A stretch of 54,349 bases of DNA from Pseudomonadota bacterium (GCA_021779835.1 JAJXZX010000020.1:1-54349); one strand, 5' to 3'; numbered from the stretch's first letter, positions 6,947 to 17,174 are shown. A program made the numbers and translations. The notes: generated by a model from the sequence alone, not told the origin.

Positions 6947-8068
6947 TCAGGCAAGCGCCGTCCAAGCCCCGTCCGCCGCCGAGGATGTCACGCAGGCGGT
7001 AATGAACCGCATACCCTCGACGCCGTCGTCGATACCGGGCAGCAGGGTCTGCACGGCCTCGCCCGCCGCGTGGGCGCGGATTGCCGTCGCCGCATCGGCA
7101 TAGATCGTCGCGAAGGCCTCCAGATACCCCTCCGGATGGCCGGCCGGAACACGCCCCACCCCCTCTGGCCCCGTGCCCGCACCGCCGCGCGTCAGCAGAG
7201 TCTTGGGCGCGCCAAACGGGGTAAACCACAGCCGGTTCGGATCTTCCTGCGACCATTCCAACCCGCCCGCCGCGCCATAGACGCGCAGCCGCAGGCCGTT
7301 CTCGTTGCCCGGCGCCACCTGACTGGCCCAAAGCATACCGCGCGCGCCACCCTTGAAGCGCGCCAGCACCTGCACGTTATCATCGACCCGCCGCCCCGGC
7401 ACAAAACTGCTAAGGTCGGCCGCGATCCGATCTGGCTGCAACCCGGTGACAAACCGCAAAAGGTTCCAGGCATGGGTGCCGATGTCGCCCACCGCCCCGC
7501 CCGCACCAGAGCGCGCGGGATCGGTGCGCCAATCGGCCTGTTTGTTCGACACCGGCTCTGTCAGCCAGTCCTGCGCGTATTCCACCTGCACGACGCGCAC
7601 GGCACCCAGACGCCCCGCGGCAATCATCGCGCGCGCTTGGCGCACCATCGGATAGCCCGTGTAGTTATGCGTGAGAATAAACAACGCACGCGAGGATTTG
7701 GCCGCCTTGGCAATCGCATCCGCCTCGTCCAGCGTCGCGGATAACGGCTTGTCGCAGATCACATGGATGCCAGCTTCCAGAAACGCGATAGCGGGGCCCG
7801 CGTGCATGTGGTTGGGGGTGACAATCGCCACCGCCTCGATCCCGTCAGGGCGCGCCGCTTCGGCCCGCGCCATCTCGGCATAGCTGGCATAGCTGCGCTC
7901 TGGCGCGATGCCCAGATCATGAGCCGAGGCATGGGCGCGGGCGGCATCCGACGACAGCGCCCCCGCCACCAGCCGATACTGCCCGTCAATCCGCGCGGCA
8001 ATGCGATGCACAGCGCCGATAAAGGCCCCTTGCCCGCCGCCAACCATTCCCAGCCGTATCGGTTCCAT
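6947..8068 (-). CDS. Gfo/Idh/MocA-family oxidoreductase
   Basis: A 373-residue NAD(P)-dependent dehydrogenase, probably acting on a sugar or inositol. It has an N-terminal Rossmann fold (IRLGMVGGGQGAFIG) and the family motif CDKPL, where the lysine is catalytic, followed by LTHNYTGYP. The segment GAVGDIGTHAWNL carries the conserved D-x-x-x-H. The frame remains open for 81 codons upstream, but those run into the ABC gene and the ATG at 8068 gives the canonical N-terminus. It follows the ABC half-transporter by 46 bp on the same strand and faces an AGE-type epimerase across a divergent promoter region, suggesting a shared sugar. Substrate unknown. Confidence 0.85.
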   Translation of the reverse strand: MEPIRLGMVGGGQGAFIGAVHRIAARIDGQYRLVAGALSSDAARAHASAHDLGIAPERSYASYAEMARAEAARPDGIEAVAIVTPNHMHAGPAIAFLEAGIHVICDKPLSATLDEADAIAKAAKSSRALFILTHNYTGYPMVRQARAMIAAGRLGAVRVVQVEYAQDWLTEPVSNKQADWRTDPARSGAGGAVGDIGTHAWNLLRFVTGLQPDRIAADLSSFVPGRRVDDNVQVLARFKGGARGMLWASQVAPGNENGLRLRVYGAAGGLEWSQEDPNRLWFTPFGAPKTLLTRGGAGTGPEGVGRVPAGHPEGYLEAFATIYADAATAIRAHAAGEAVQTLLPGIDDGVEGMRFITACVTSSAADGAWTALA

Positions 8069-8114
8069 GCGCGTCCCCTCGTCCCTTGGCCACAAACTGA
8101 TGGGTCGGGATGCG

Positions 8115-9992
8115 CTAGGAAATGTCAACTGTTCGCGCAGGCGCGGTGCCTGCCTGCGGCCGGAATATGGGTCCGGCTGGATCGACCTCCAGCCGAATCT
8201 TGCGGCTAAAGAACCCTGCCTGCCCCTCGCCCTGCCCGATGTTGAGGATGCCAATCCCGGCAAGGTCACCCATAAAAATACCCTCGATGCGGCGGCGAGA
8301 CACAGGATCAACCAGATCCAGCGCGTCGTCGATCACCACCCATTTTGGGCGTTGCAAAATCACCCGCACCAAGGCGACACGGTGCTTTTCGTCCTCGCTA
8401 AGCTGGCGGTCCCACCGATCCGACGTCTCTAGCAGCGGCACCAACCGATCCAACCCGACATCGCCCAGCGCCCGCGCGACCGCCTCCGGCGCAAAGGCGT
8501 CGGGCGCCAACGGATAGGTGACAGAGGCGCGCAATACCCCCGGCGGCACATATCCCCGCGACGGCAGAAACATCACCTGCCCCGCAGGCAAGCCAATGCG
8601 TCCTGCGCCCCACGGCCAAAGCCCTGCAAGCGCGCGGAACAGCAGCGTCTTGCCCGCATTCTGCGCGCCCAAAATCAAGACCCGCTCGCCCGGGGCCAAC
8701 ACCAAGTGCCTATCGCTCAACCGGATGCAGCCCGAAGGGGCCGCCACCTGCAACCCCTCCAGCGCAATCACCCCGCCGTCGCTTGCATCCCGCGCGATGC
8801 GCTGCTCGTTCAGGCCCAGGGTGTCCATGGTCAGCACGGCGCGGCGGAAGCCCGCAACGCGCAGCAGTGTCGCCTGCCAATCCGCAATCGAGGGGAAATT
8901 GTCGACAAACCAGCGCAGCGATTGTTGCACCTGATTGAAGGCGCCGACCACCATCATCAACTCGCCAAACGTCATCTTGCCGGCGAAATATTCGGGTGCG
9001 GCGACCACGATAGGCGCGACAATGGTAAACCACCCATAGCCCGCCGTGATCCACGTCAGCCGGGTCGCCGCCCCGATGATGCGGCGAGAGATTGCCAGAA
9101 CGCCGCCGAACACTGCATGAAGCCGCCCCATCTCGTTCGCTTCGCCGCCATATAGCGTGATGCTTTCGATGTTCTCGTTCACCAACACCAGACCAAAGCG
9201 CAGGTCCGCCTCGCGCGCGTAGTGTTCCGCGTCCAGCCGGATCAGGGGGCGCCCGACACGCCAGCTTAGGAACGAGGCCGTGGCGGCGTAGAACAGCGCG
9301 CACCACACCATGTAGCCGGGCGGCGCAAACCGCACGCCCGCCAGTGTGATGGACATACCGTCGGACAACACCCACAGCACCCCGATAAACGAGGCCAGCA
9401 ACAGCGTCGATTGCAACAGCCCGATCGACAGATCCGTGGTCAGATCGGCAAGATGCTGGGCATCCGCCTGCAAGCGCTGGTCCGGGTTCGCGCCCATCGT
9501 GTGCGAGGATGTCAGCCGGAACGCCCGCTGCGGCGCGAGCCAGACGGCAAAAAGGTCCTCGACCAAGCCCATGCGCAGCACGAGTTTCGAGGTCTGGTTC
9601 AGCCATGTCTGCGCCACGTTCAGCGTCAACAGCAGGCTGGCCAGAACGGCAAAGACCTTCAGCTGCGTGAAAAACCCGGCTTGATCCTTGGTGGTCAGGG
9701 CGTTGTAAAACGGCTGGTTCCATGCGTTCAGGCGGATCTGCAAATAGGCCGTCGCGGCCACCACCACGCTCAACGCCACAGCCAGCATCACCAGCCGGTT
9801 GCGCTGTTGCGAGCGCCAGAACGCCGCCACCATCATCACGCCAAGCGGGATCAGCCCCTCTTCGACCTCGGGCACTGGCGCAGAGGGTGCGCGTGACACG
9901 CAATCGTCCTGATCTTCGCGCTCGCCCAGCGTCGCCTCCACCATCGGCCGGTCGATCCGTGCGACCCATCCGCCTCGTTGCAGGTTCACCAT
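8115..9992 (-). CDS. ABC half-transporter (YddA/SbmA-type membrane domain) with degenerate ATPase
   Basis: A 625-residue fusion of a membrane domain (several helices; ABC transmembrane type 2 segments such as RLNAWNQPFYNAL and SLRWFVDNF) with a C-terminal nucleotide-binding domain. Walker A is GAQNAGKT (442-449). The signature is LSEDEKHR (from 531) where LSGGEQQR is usual. Walker B is VVIDD (552-556), with Asp at the catalytic Glu position, and the switch histidine is Gln587 (NIGQ). A weakly active or regulatory ATPase is likely. Homodimer export or import across the inner membrane is expected from the family. Start chosen at 9992; a longer frame upstream lacks family similarity. Confidence 0.82.
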   Translation of the reverse strand: MVNLQRGGWVARIDRPMVEATLGEREDQDDCVSRAPSAPVPEVEEGLIPLGVMMVAAFWRSQQRNRLVMLAVALSVVVAATAYLQIRLNAWNQPFYNALTTKDQAGFFTQLKVFAVLASLLLTLNVAQTWLNQTSKLVLRMGLVEDLFAVWLAPQRAFRLTSSHTMGANPDQRLQADAQHLADLTTDLSIGLLQSTLLLASFIGVLWVLSDGMSITLAGVRFAPPGYMVWCALFYAATASFLSWRVGRPLIRLDAEHYAREADLRFGLVLVNENIESITLYGGEANEMGRLHAVFGGVLAISRRIIGAATRLTWITAGYGWFTIVAPIVVAAPEYFAGKMTFGELMMVVGAFNQVQQSLRWFVDNFPSIADWQATLLRVAGFRRAVLTMDTLGLNEQRIARDASDGGVIALEGLQVAAPSGCIRLSDRHLVLAPGERVLILGAQNAGKTLLFRALAGLWPWGAGRIGLPAGQVMFLPSRGYVPPGVLRASVTYPLAPDAFAPEAVARALGDVGLDRLVPLLETSDRWDRQLSEDEKHRVALVRVILQRPKWVVIDDALDLVDPVSRRRIEGIFMGDLAGIGILNIGQGEGQAGFFSRKIRLEVDPAGPIFRPQAGTAPARTVDIS

Positions 9993-10162
9993 CCGTCCCC
10001 GCGGCGGCAAGTCAATAGACCGTGCGGACAAGCCTGAAATTCGCGGTCCCGATCCGCATTTTTCCCGCCGCAAAACCGGCGGGCAGTTGCCCATGGCGCG
10101 GGCTGATGCGTAAATGCCAACAGGCGCGGGTCGCGTGCCCCCCAGATGGAACGGAGACGACA

Positions 10163-11434
10163 ATGACGGTGCAGTCCAAAGCCCCTGCCAGATGGATCGG
10201 CACAAAAGGCCCCGACCTCGTCACACGCACCGCGCACCGCGCGTGGTTAATGCGTCAGGCGACGGGACTGTTCGCGATGTTCCAACGCGCCGCGATCAAC
10301 CCGACGGGCGGCTTCTTTGCGCTGGACACCGAGGGCAACGCCATCGCCCCTACCGCCCCCTCCGGCTCGGTGCGCTATCTGCACGAGACGACGCGCATGG
10401 TGCATTGCTTTGCCATGGCGCATCTTTTGGGCCTGCCGGGCGCCGATCGCATGATCGACCACGGCATGGCCTTTCTGCACTCTCATCACCACGACGCCGC
10501 CCACGGTGGTTGGTTTTGGGCCGTCAACGACAGCGCGCCGGTTGACCCCACCAAGCAGGCCTATGGCCATGCGTTTGTCCTGCTTGCCGGGGCATCGGCC
10601 AAGGTTGTGGGCCACCCCGACGCGGATCGCCTTATCGGCACCGTGACCGAGGTGCTGCACCGCCGCTTCTGGGATGATGCGAACGGCGCGATGACCGAGG
10701 AATATAGCGCCGACTGGCAGCCGCTTGGGGATTATCGCGGGCAAAACTCCAACATGCACATGACCGAGGCGCTGATGGCGGCCTTTGAGGCGACGGGCGA
10801 TCGCAGCTATCTGACGATGGCCGAACGCATCGCCCAGCTCATCATCAACTGCCATGCCCGCGCCGAAGGCTGGCGCGTGGCCGAACACTTCCACGCGGAC
10901 TGGAGCGTTGACCGCGCCTATCAGGGCGACCCGATGTTTCGCCCCGCTGGCACCACCCCCGGCCACGCGCTGGAATGGAGCCGCTTGCTGAACCAGTTGT
11001 GGGAGCTTGGCGGGCGCAGCCATGACTGGATGATCGAGGCGGCGCGCGCCTTGTTCCTGCACACCTGCGAGATCGGTTGGGACCGCGCGCGCGGCGGCTT
11101 TTACTACACGCTCGATTGGGCCGACCAGCCGACGCGCAGCGACCGCTACTGGTGGCCCTGCGCCGAAGGCATCGCAGCAGCGGCGGTGTTGCGCCAGACC
11201 GGCGGCGATCCGCGGTTTGAGGTCTGGTATCGGCGCATCTGGGATTTTGCCGCGACGCATCTGATCGACCCCGATCACGGCGGCTGGTTCCCCGAATTGG
11301 ACGACGACCTGCGCCCGGTGTCGCGCGTCTTTACCGGCAAGCCCGACCTTTACCATGCGGTTCAGGCCTGCCTGATCCCGTTGGTGCCCGCCTCTGGCAG
11401 CGTCACGCGGGGGCTTGCGGGGGGGCTTCTCTAG
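10163..11434 (+). CDS. AGE-family sugar 2-epimerase/isomerase
   Basis: A 424-residue (alpha/alpha)6-barrel enzyme of the N-acylglucosamine 2-epimerase superfamily, which includes mannose/sulfoquinovose isomerases and cellobiose epimerase. Diagnostic segments are RMVHCFAMAHLLG, HGGWFWAV, QAYGHAFVLLA, NMHMTEALMAAFE, GHALEWSRLL and DHGGWFPELDDD; the histidines in these are the expected active-site set. The ATG has GGAG 6 nt upstream. It is transcribed divergently from the ABC and Gfo/Idh genes, and its 3' end overlaps the thioesterase gene on the other strand by 32 bp. Which sugar it acts on cannot be decided from the sequence. Confidence 0.85.
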   Translation: MTVQSKAPARWIGTKGPDLVTRTAHRAWLMRQATGLFAMFQRAAINPTGGFFALDTEGNAIAPTAPSGSVRYLHETTRMVHCFAMAHLLGLPGADRMIDHGMAFLHSHHHDAAHGGWFWAVNDSAPVDPTKQAYGHAFVLLAGASAKVVGHPDADRLIGTVTEVLHRRFWDDANGAMTEEYSADWQPLGDYRGQNSNMHMTEALMAAFEATGDRSYLTMAERIAQLIINCHARAEGWRVAEHFHADWSVDRAYQGDPMFRPAGTTPGHALEWSRLLNQLWELGGRSHDWMIEAARALFLHTCEIGWDRARGGFYYTLDWADQPTRSDRYWWPCAEGIAAAAVLRQTGGDPRFEVWYRRIWDFAATHLIDPDHGGWFPELDDDLRPVSRVFTGKPDLYHAVQACLIPLVPASGSVTRGLAGGLL

Positions 11435-11840
11435 CCTCCAGCATGTCGATCAAGCGCGCGCGCAAGGCATCGGGCCACGGCCGCGACGCACCATCGCGCA
11501 GGCTGACGAAAACCAGTGTCGAGGTCATATGCAGCCGGAGTTCGCCGCCGCAGCCCGCGACAAACTCCAGATCAGCGCTGCTACGCCCCAAGCGGCGCAG
11601 GTGCAGCGTAATGTCCAGCATATCGCCCAAACGGCTCGGGGCGGAAAAGGTCACCTGCAACGCCGCCGTCGGCACGCCCGCCTGCATCGCGCCGTGCAGA
11701 TGCGCAAACGAATGGCCAAGGCGCGCCTCGAACCACTCTTCTACCGTCGCGTTCATCATCTCAAAGTAGCGCGGGTAAAAGACGATCCCCGCCGGGTCGC
11801 AATGCTGAAACAGCACCTTTTGCCGGTAGAGAAACGGCAT
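11403..11840 (-). CDS. 4-hydroxybenzoyl-CoA thioesterase-family protein
   Basis: A 145-residue hot-dog thioesterase. The motif QHCDPAGIVFYPRYFEMM contains the catalytic Asp of 4HBT-type enzymes. The ATG at 11840 overlaps the kynA stop codon by one base, making this the last gene of the anthranilate operon. A likely role is release of CoA from stalled aryl- or alicyclic acyl-CoA intermediates, in particular 2-aminobenzoyl-CoA; that is inferred from context. An in-frame start eight codons upstream would lie inside kynA and is less likely. Confidence 0.85.
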   Translation of the reverse strand: MPFLYRQKVLFQHCDPAGIVFYPRYFEMMNATVEEWFEARLGHSFAHLHGAMQAGVPTAALQVTFSAPSRLGDMLDITLHLRRLGRSSADLEFVAGCGGELRLHMTSTLVFVSLRDGASRPWPDALRARLIDMLEAREAPPQAPA

Positions 11841-12679
11841 CAGAGATCGGTCCGCACATGCCACAGTTCGGGGAACAACTCGACCTCCAGCATCCGCCGC
11901 AGGTAGCTGACGCCGCCAGTGCCACCCGTGCCGCGCTTAAAGCCGATCACGCGTTCGACCGTCGTCACATGGTTAAAGCGCCAGCGGCGGAAGTAATCCT
12001 CAAAATCCACCAGTTTTTCGGCAAGGTCATACAGCACCCAGTATTTTTCCGGCGCGCGGTAAACCTGCGCCCAAGCCGCCTGCACGGCGTCGTTCGGTTG
12101 CCACGGCTGCGACGGATCGCGGGTCAGCACCGCGTCGGGCAGCGCGATGCCGCCACGATGCAGCGCGCCCAAGGCCACGTCATAAAGCGAGGGTTGCGCC
12201 AGTTCAGCCTCCAGCAACGCCTTGATATCGGGGCGATGCGCATGGGGTTTGATCATTGCGGCATTGCGATTGCCGACGCTGAATTCAATCAGCCGGTATT
12301 GCCAGCTTTGAAAGCCACTCGACTGCCCCAGCGCATCGCGGAACTTGGTGTAATCTGACGGCGTCATGGTGCGCAGCACGTCCCACGCGCTGTTCAACTG
12401 CTCGAATATGCGCGCAACACGGGCGAGCATCTTGAACGCGGGCGCCATATCATCCGCCGCGATCGCCTTGCGCGCCGCGCCCAGCTCGTGGATCGCCAGC
12501 CGCATCCACAATTCCGAGGTCTGGTGCTGGATGATGAACAACATCTCGTCATGCGCCGACGAAAGCTGCGCCTGCGCGCCAAGGATCTGGTCGAGCCGCA
12601 GATAATCGCCATAGGACATGCGCCCGTCAAACGTCATCTGCGCCCCCTCTTTCGCGGGGTTGTATGGAGAGTTGGTCAT
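11840..12679 (-). CDS. kynA: Tryptophan 2,3-dioxygenase
   Basis: A heme enzyme that opens the indole ring of L-tryptophan to N-formylkynurenine, the first step of the kynurenine route to anthranilate. The 279-residue sequence shows [13 protein letters not shown], the [16 protein letters not shown] segment of the active site, and [20 protein letters not shown], whose histidine is the proximal heme ligand, followed by GTGGVSYLR. Start overlaps the ligase gene by ATGA. Its place inside an anthranilyl-CoA operon links tryptophan cleavage to anthranilate use. Kynurenine formamidase and kynureninase are not in the window. Confidence 0.96.
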   Translation of the reverse strand: MTNSPYNPAKEGAQMTFDGRMSYGDYLRLDQILGAQAQLSSAHDEMLFIIQHQTSELWMRLAIHELGAARKAIAADDMAPAFKMLARVARIFEQLNSAWDVLRTMTPSDYTKFRDALGQSSGFQSWQYRLIEFSVGNRNAAMIKPHAHRPDIKALLEAELAQPSLYDVALGALHRGGIALPDAVLTRDPSQPWQPNDAVQAAWAQVYRAPEKYWVLYDLAEKLVDFEDYFRRWRFNHVTTVERVIGFKRGTGGTGGVSYLRRMLEVELFPELWHVRTDL

Positions 12680-14301
12680 GTCTGGTCCCTCAATCGGAAG
12701 CGCTGGATTTTGCCGGTCTGCGTCTTGGGCAACGCCTCGGTAAAGACAATGCGGCGCGGATATTTGTAGGGGGCGATCACCGATTTAACGTGATCCTGCA
12801 ACAGCTTGACCAAGGCGGGATGTGCGCTGATGCCTTGCACCAGCACGACATGCGCCTCGACGATCTGGCCGCGATCTTCGTCCGGCGCGCCGATCACCGC
12901 GCATTCCAGCACATGCGGATGCGACAGAAGCGCCGCCTCGACCTCTGGCCCGGCGATATTGTAGCCCGCGCTGATGATCATATCGTCGTTGCGCGCGGCA
13001 AAGTGGAAATGGCCGCTCGCGTCCTGCATGAAGGCGTCGCCGGTCAGGTTCCAGCCGTTCTGCACATAGGCGCGCTGACGGTCGTCGTTCAGATAGCGGC
13101 ACCCGGTCGGGCCGCGCACCGCGAGCTTTCCCACCGTGCCGCGCGGCACCTCGGTGCCCGCCGCATCGACGATCTTCGCCTCATAGCCGCCAACCGGGCG
13201 ACCAGTGCAGGCGGGGTGGCTATCGCCAAAACGGTTGGTGATGAAGATATGCAGCATCTCGGTGGCGCCGATCCCGTCCAGCATCGGCTTGCCGGTCTTG
13301 GCCATCCATTCGTCATAGACCGGCCCCGGCAGGGTCTCGCCCGCCGACACCGCCGCGCGCAGGCTGGAAAGGTCGGCGCCTTCGTCCATCGCCTTCAGCA
13401 TGACGCGGTATGCTGTGGGGGCGGTGAAACAGACCGTGGCGCGGTATTTCTGGATGATCTCGATCATATTGGGCGGCGAGGCTGCCTCCAGCAGCGCCGC
13501 CGCCGCACCAAAGCGCAGCGGAAACACCGCGAGGCCGCCAAGTCCAAAGGTAAACGCCAAAGGGGGCGAGCCGACAAAGACATCCTCGGGCTGCACGTCC
13601 AGCACTTCGCGCGCATAACCATCCGCGATAATCAGGATGTCACGGTGAAAATGCATTGTCGCCTTAGGCTCGCCCGTCGTGCCAGAGGTGAAGCCCAACA
13701 GTGCCACATCATCGCGCCCGGTTGGCGCGGCGGTGAAGCGCACCGGCTTGTCGAGGGCTGCGCGATCCAGTTCTGCGTCATGGTTGGCGGTTCCGTCAAA
13801 CCCGACCACGCTGCGCAAAAACCGCGAGCCCTTGGCGCAGGTCACCATCTCCTCCATCAGCCTTGTGTCGCATAGGGCGAGCGAGACTTCGGCCTTGTCG
13901 ACGATCTTGGTCAACTCGCCCGCGCGCAGCATTGGCATGGTGTTGACCACCACCGCCCCCGCCTTCATCGCCGCAAGCCAGCAGGCCACCATCGCCGGGT
14001 TGTTGGCGGAACGGATCAGCACGCGGTGGCCCGGCTTCACGCCATAATCCTCGACCAGCGCATGGGCGATGCGGTTGGTCCAGTCGGAAAGTTCTTTGTA
14101 GGTGCGCCGGCGCCCGTTGCCGATCAGGGCGACATTGTCGCCCATGCCGCGTTCAACCAGCCGGTCGGTCAACTCGACCCCGGCGTTCAGCCAGTCGGGA
14201 TAGTCGAACCCCTCCATCGGCAGATCCGGCCACTGGTCCGCTGGCGGCAAGCCGTCGCGGGAAAATGTATCGACATGGCCCGATGGCCCCAAGTTCAGCA
14301 T
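12676..14301 (-). CDS. abmG: 2-aminobenzoate (anthranilate)-CoA ligase
   Basis: A 541-residue acyl-adenylate-forming enzyme that activates anthranilate to 2-aminobenzoyl-CoA using ATP and CoA. The phosphate-binding loop [30 protein letters not shown] and the C-terminal [12 protein letters not shown] (with the catalytic lysine) are present. The start at 14301 is preceded by GGGAGGGCG; the frame extends 41 codons upstream into ridA without support. The specific assignment rests on the surrounding 2-aminobenzoyl-CoA genes; a benzoate-type ligase is the alternative. The symbol follows the Azoarcus evansii scheme. Confidence 0.88.
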   Translation of the reverse strand: MLNLGPSGHVDTFSRDGLPPADQWPDLPMEGFDYPDWLNAGVELTDRLVERGMGDNVALIGNGRRRTYKELSDWTNRIAHALVEDYGVKPGHRVLIRSANNPAMVACWLAAMKAGAVVVNTMPMLRAGELTKIVDKAEVSLALCDTRLMEEMVTCAKGSRFLRSVVGFDGTANHDAELDRAALDKPVRFTAAPTGRDDVALLGFTSGTTGEPKATMHFHRDILIIADGYAREVLDVQPEDVFVGSPPLAFTFGLGGLAVFPLRFGAAAALLEAASPPNMIEIIQKYRATVCFTAPTAYRVMLKAMDEGADLSSLRAAVSAGETLPGPVYDEWMAKTGKPMLDGIGATEMLHIFITNRFGDSHPACTGRPVGGYEAKIVDAAGTEVPRGTVGKLAVRGPTGCRYLNDDRQRAYVQNGWNLTGDAFMQDASGHFHFAARNDDMIISAGYNIAGPEVEAALLSHPHVLECAVIGAPDEDRGQIVEAHVVLVQGISAHPALVKLLQDHVKSVIAPYKYPRRIVFTEALPKTQTGKIQRFRLRDQT

Positions 14302-14323
14302 GACTTCGCCCTCCCCTGCCCGG

Positions 14324-14731
14324 TCATTGCGGCACGACTGCCGTCGCCTCGATCTCGACCTTGGCGCGGTCTTCGACCAGCGCCACCACTTGCACCAAGG
14401 CCATCGCCGGGTAGTGCCGCCCAAGGATTTCGCGATAAACCGCGCCCAGCGCGCGCAGGTTGGTCAGGTAGTCCTGCTTGCTGGTGACATACCAGGTCAG
14501 CCGCACAATATGCTCTGGCCCAGCGCCGCCTTCGGCCAGCACCGCCACGATATTGCGCAAGACCTGCGCCACCTGTCCGACGAAATCATCCGTCTCGAAC
14601 GCCTGATCGGCATTCCATCCGATCAGCCCGCCGCAAAAGATCATCCGCCCCGTCGCAGCAACGCCGTTGGAGTAGCCCACGGCCGGTTTCCAGTGCTTGG
14701 GGTGCAGGAAGTCGTGTGGCGTGTCGTTCAT
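14324..14731 (-). CDS. RidA-family enamine/imine deaminase
   Basis: A 135-residue YjgF/YER057c/UK114 protein. The segments GYSNGVAATGRMIFCGGLIGW, RNIVAVLAEGGAGPEHIVRLTWYV and MALVQVVALVEDRAKVEIEATAV fit the family, whose members hydrolyse enamines and imines. It starts one base inside the acyl-CoA dehydrogenase stop (TGATG) and ends 22 bp before the ligase. In this pathway the flavoenzyme product is a cyclic enamine CoA ester, so RidA is a natural candidate for the deamination step. That role is inference. Confidence 0.88.
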   Translation of the reverse strand: MNDTPHDFLHPKHWKPAVGYSNGVAATGRMIFCGGLIGWNADQAFETDDFVGQVAQVLRNIVAVLAEGGAGPEHIVRLTWYVTSKQDYLTNLRALGAVYREILGRHYPAMALVQVVALVEDRAKVEIEATAVVPQ

Positions 14732-15888
14732 CAAACCTCTCCCGTGCCGCATTCCGCCAGTGTGGCGCGCGCGATGATGACCTTTTGCACGTCGCTTGCC
14801 CCCTCGTAGATCCGCAAGGCGCGGATTTCGCGGTAAAGGCTTTCGACGGCAAACCCCTTGCGCACGCCATCGCCGCCATGCAGTTGCACCGCGGCGTCAA
14901 TCACCCGCTGCGCCGCCTCGGTCGCCATCAGCTTGGCCATCGCCGCCTCGCGGCTGACGCGGGGCGCGCCCATGTCTTTGGCCCATGCCGCGCGATAGAC
15001 CAGCAAGGCAGAGGCGTCGATTTCCAGCGCCATCTCGGCGATATGGCCCTGCACCATCTGCAAGTTGGCGAGGGGCGCGCCGCCGATCTGCCGGGTCGTG
15101 ACTCGCGCCAACGTCTCGTCCAGCGCGCGGCGGGCGAAGCCCAGCGCCGCCGCGCCGACCGTGGCGCGGAACACGTCCAGCACCGACATCGCCACCTTGA
15201 ACCCCTCGCCCGCGCGACCGATCAGCGCCGCCTCTGGCAAGACCACATCGTTGAAACGCAGATGGGCCAAGGGATGCGGCGCCATGGTGTCGATGCGCGC
15301 CACGATCTCCAGCCCGGCGGCATCGGCTGGCATCAGAAAGGCCGACAGCCCCTTTGCCCCCGGCGCCTCGCCCGTCCGCGCGAAAACGACATAGAGATCG
15401 GCAATGCCCCCGTTCGAGATATAGGTCTTTTCGCCGTTCAGAACGTAGCCGCCGCCGCGCCGCGTGGCACGGGTCGCGGTGTTGGCGACGTCAGAACCCG
15501 CGCCCGGTTCGGTCAGCGCAAAGGCGGAAATCGCGCGCCCCGTGCGCGTGCGGTCCAACCAAAGCCGCTGGTCCGGCGAGCCAAACAGGCTGACCGCGCC
15601 CATGCCCAAGCCCTGCATGGCAAAGGCGAAATCGGCAAGGCCATCATGGCGCGCCAAAGTCTCGCGGATCAGGCAGAGCGTGCGCACGTCCAGCCGCTCG
15701 CCCTCGCCCGCGCCGCTATGGCGCAGCCAGCCGCCCGCCCCCAGCAAGGCCACCAACGACCGGCAGGCAGCATCTACATCGCCGTGATCGACCGGCAAAT
15801 GTGCGGCGCACCATGCCTCAAGCGCCTGCGCCAGATCACGATGCCGCGCCTCAAAAAACGGCCAGTCGAGAAAGCTTTTGTCTGCCAT
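14731..15888 (-). CDS. Acyl-CoA dehydrogenase
   Basis: A 385-residue FAD enzyme of the acyl-CoA dehydrogenase family. [18 protein letters not shown] is the substrate/FAD loop, [12 protein letters not shown] follows, and the C-terminal [13 protein letters not shown]...[16 protein letters not shown] is typical. In the anthranilate operon it would oxidise an alicyclic acyl-CoA formed after the monooxygenase/reductase step, before ring opening. It is followed with a one-base overlap by ridA and preceded by the hydratase at 33 bp. The exact substrate is not established by sequence. Confidence 0.88.
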   Translation of the reverse strand: MADKSFLDWPFFEARHRDLAQALEAWCAAHLPVDHGDVDAACRSLVALLGAGGWLRHSGAGEGERLDVRTLCLIRETLARHDGLADFAFAMQGLGMGAVSLFGSPDQRLWLDRTRTGRAISAFALTEPGAGSDVANTATRATRRGGGYVLNGEKTYISNGGIADLYVVFARTGEAPGAKGLSAFLMPADAAGLEIVARIDTMAPHPLAHLRFNDVVLPEAALIGRAGEGFKVAMSVLDVFRATVGAAALGFARRALDETLARVTTRQIGGAPLANLQMVQGHIAEMALEIDASALLVYRAAWAKDMGAPRVSREAAMAKLMATEAAQRVIDAAVQLHGGDGVRKGFAVESLYREIRALRIYEGASDVQKVIIARATLAECGTGEV

Positions 15889-15921
15889 TATCCCCTGCTT
15901 TTCCCTGAAGGTCCGCGCCCC

Positions 15922-16734
15922 TCAGTTGCCCTCGAAGACCGGTTTTTCCTTGGCCACAAAGGCATGAAACGCGCGCGCGAAATCCTGTGTCTGCATACAG
16001 ATCGCCTGCGCCTGCGCCTCGGCCTCGATCGCCTGTTCCAGCCCCATGTTCCATTCCTGGTTTAGCTGCGTCTTGGTGATGCCATGCGCGAAGGTCGGAC
16101 CCGCCGCGAGACGCGCCGCAAGGGCCAGTGCCTCAGTCTCCACCTGCTCCGCCGGATGCAGCGCGTTGAAAAAGCCCCAAGAGTGCCCCTCATCCGCCGT
16201 CATCACCCGCCCGGTGTACAGAAGATCCGCCGCGCGCCCCTGCCCGATGATGCGCGGCAGCATCGCGCAAGCCCCCATGTCGCAGCCCGCGAGGCCCACC
16301 CGCGTAAACAGAAACGCGGTCTTTGCCGCAGGCGTCGCCAGCCGCAGATCCGAGGCCATCGCCACAATCGCACCAGCACCGACACAAATCCCGTCAATCG
16401 CCGCGATGATCGGTTTGCCGCAGCCGATCATCGCCTTCACCAGATCGCCGGTCATGCGGGTGAAGGCCAGCAGCCCCTTCATATCGCGCCCGACCAGCGG
16501 CCCGATGATATCATGCACATCGCCGCCCGAGCAGAAATTGCCGCCGTTCGAGGCGAAAACCACCACGTCCACATCCTCGCCATAGGCCAGCGCGCGAAAC
16601 ATGTCGCGCAGCTCGGCGTAGCTTTCGAACGTCAGCGGGTTCTTGCGCTCTGGTCGGTTCAGACGCACCACCGCGACGCCCCCCTGCACCTGCCAGAGAA
16701 AATGCTGCGGTGTCAGCCCTGCCATCGTCGTCAT
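15922..16734 (-). CDS. Enoyl-CoA hydratase/isomerase-family protein
   Basis: A 270-residue crotonase-fold protein. The oxyanion-hole segments are [18 protein letters not shown] and [21 protein letters not shown]. The position that carries the second catalytic glutamate in classical hydratases is in [19 protein letters not shown], so the active site differs from a plain crotonase and may favour ring hydrolysis or a specialised hydration. It overlaps marR by 4 bp (ATGA). The role in alicyclic ring opening after 2-aminobenzoyl-CoA reduction is inferred from the operon. Confidence 0.87.
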   Translation of the reverse strand: MTTMAGLTPQHFLWQVQGGVAVVRLNRPERKNPLTFESYAELRDMFRALAYGEDVDVVVFASNGGNFCSGGDVHDIIGPLVGRDMKGLLAFTRMTGDLVKAMIGCGKPIIAAIDGICVGAGAIVAMASDLRLATPAAKTAFLFTRVGLAGCDMGACAMLPRIIGQGRAADLLYTGRVMTADEGHSWGFFNALHPAEQVETEALALAARLAAGPTFAHGITKTQLNQEWNMGLEQAIEAEAQAQAICMQTQDFARAFHAFVAKEKPVFEGN

Positions 16735-17174
16735 CTCGTCTCTCCCCGCCCCATCCGCTTTAAAATATCGGTCAGCGCCTCCAGATCGGCCTCTGTCAGC
16801 GCGCCGAAAAGCGCGTTCACTTCGCGTTCATGGGCCGCCGCCTGCGCCTCGAACTGCTGCAAGCCCGCCTCGGTCAAGGCCACGAAAACCGTGCGCCGAT
16901 CAGCCTCGGAGGGGGTGCGTTTGACCAACCCGTCCTTTTCCAGCCGATCCACCACCGCCGTCGCATTGCCGTTCGACACCAAGAGCATCCGCGACAATTC
17001 CGACATCGATACGCCCTCGCGCCGGCGCCACAGCGCAGCCATCACGTCAAAGCGCGGCAGGGTGGTGGCGTGGTTCAGCCGCAGGAACTCGCGCAGATGC
17101 GACTCTGCCCCACGCGTCACACCCAACAGCCGGATCCACGCCTTGAGCCTGCGTTTTGACAGCGGATCGCTCAC
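16731..17174 (-). CDS. MarR-family transcriptional regulator
   Basis: A 147-residue winged-helix regulator starting with GTG at 17174, behind a GGGGGGAG ribosome-binding site and overlapping the SDR stop codon. Residues such as [63 protein letters not shown], described here by its ends only, span the DNA-binding domain with the conserved DxRxxxV wing. MarR proteins in aromatic-CoA operons usually repress until an aryl-CoA binds. The likely operator is the palindrome at 20246-20261 ahead of the operon. An extended frame to 17396 overlaps the SDR gene and is rejected. Confidence 0.88.
   Translation of the reverse strand: MSDPLSKRRLKAWIRLLGVTRGAESHLREFLRLNHATTLPRFDVMAALWRRREGVSMSELSRMLLVSNGNATAVVDRLEKDGLVKRTPSEADRRTVFVALTEAGLQQFEAQAAAHEREVNALFGALTEADLEALTDILKRMGRGETR

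Noticed and set aside
8115..9992. Assignment as SbmA/BacA peptide transporter
   Set aside because: SbmA and BacA lack the nucleotide-binding domain that is fused here.
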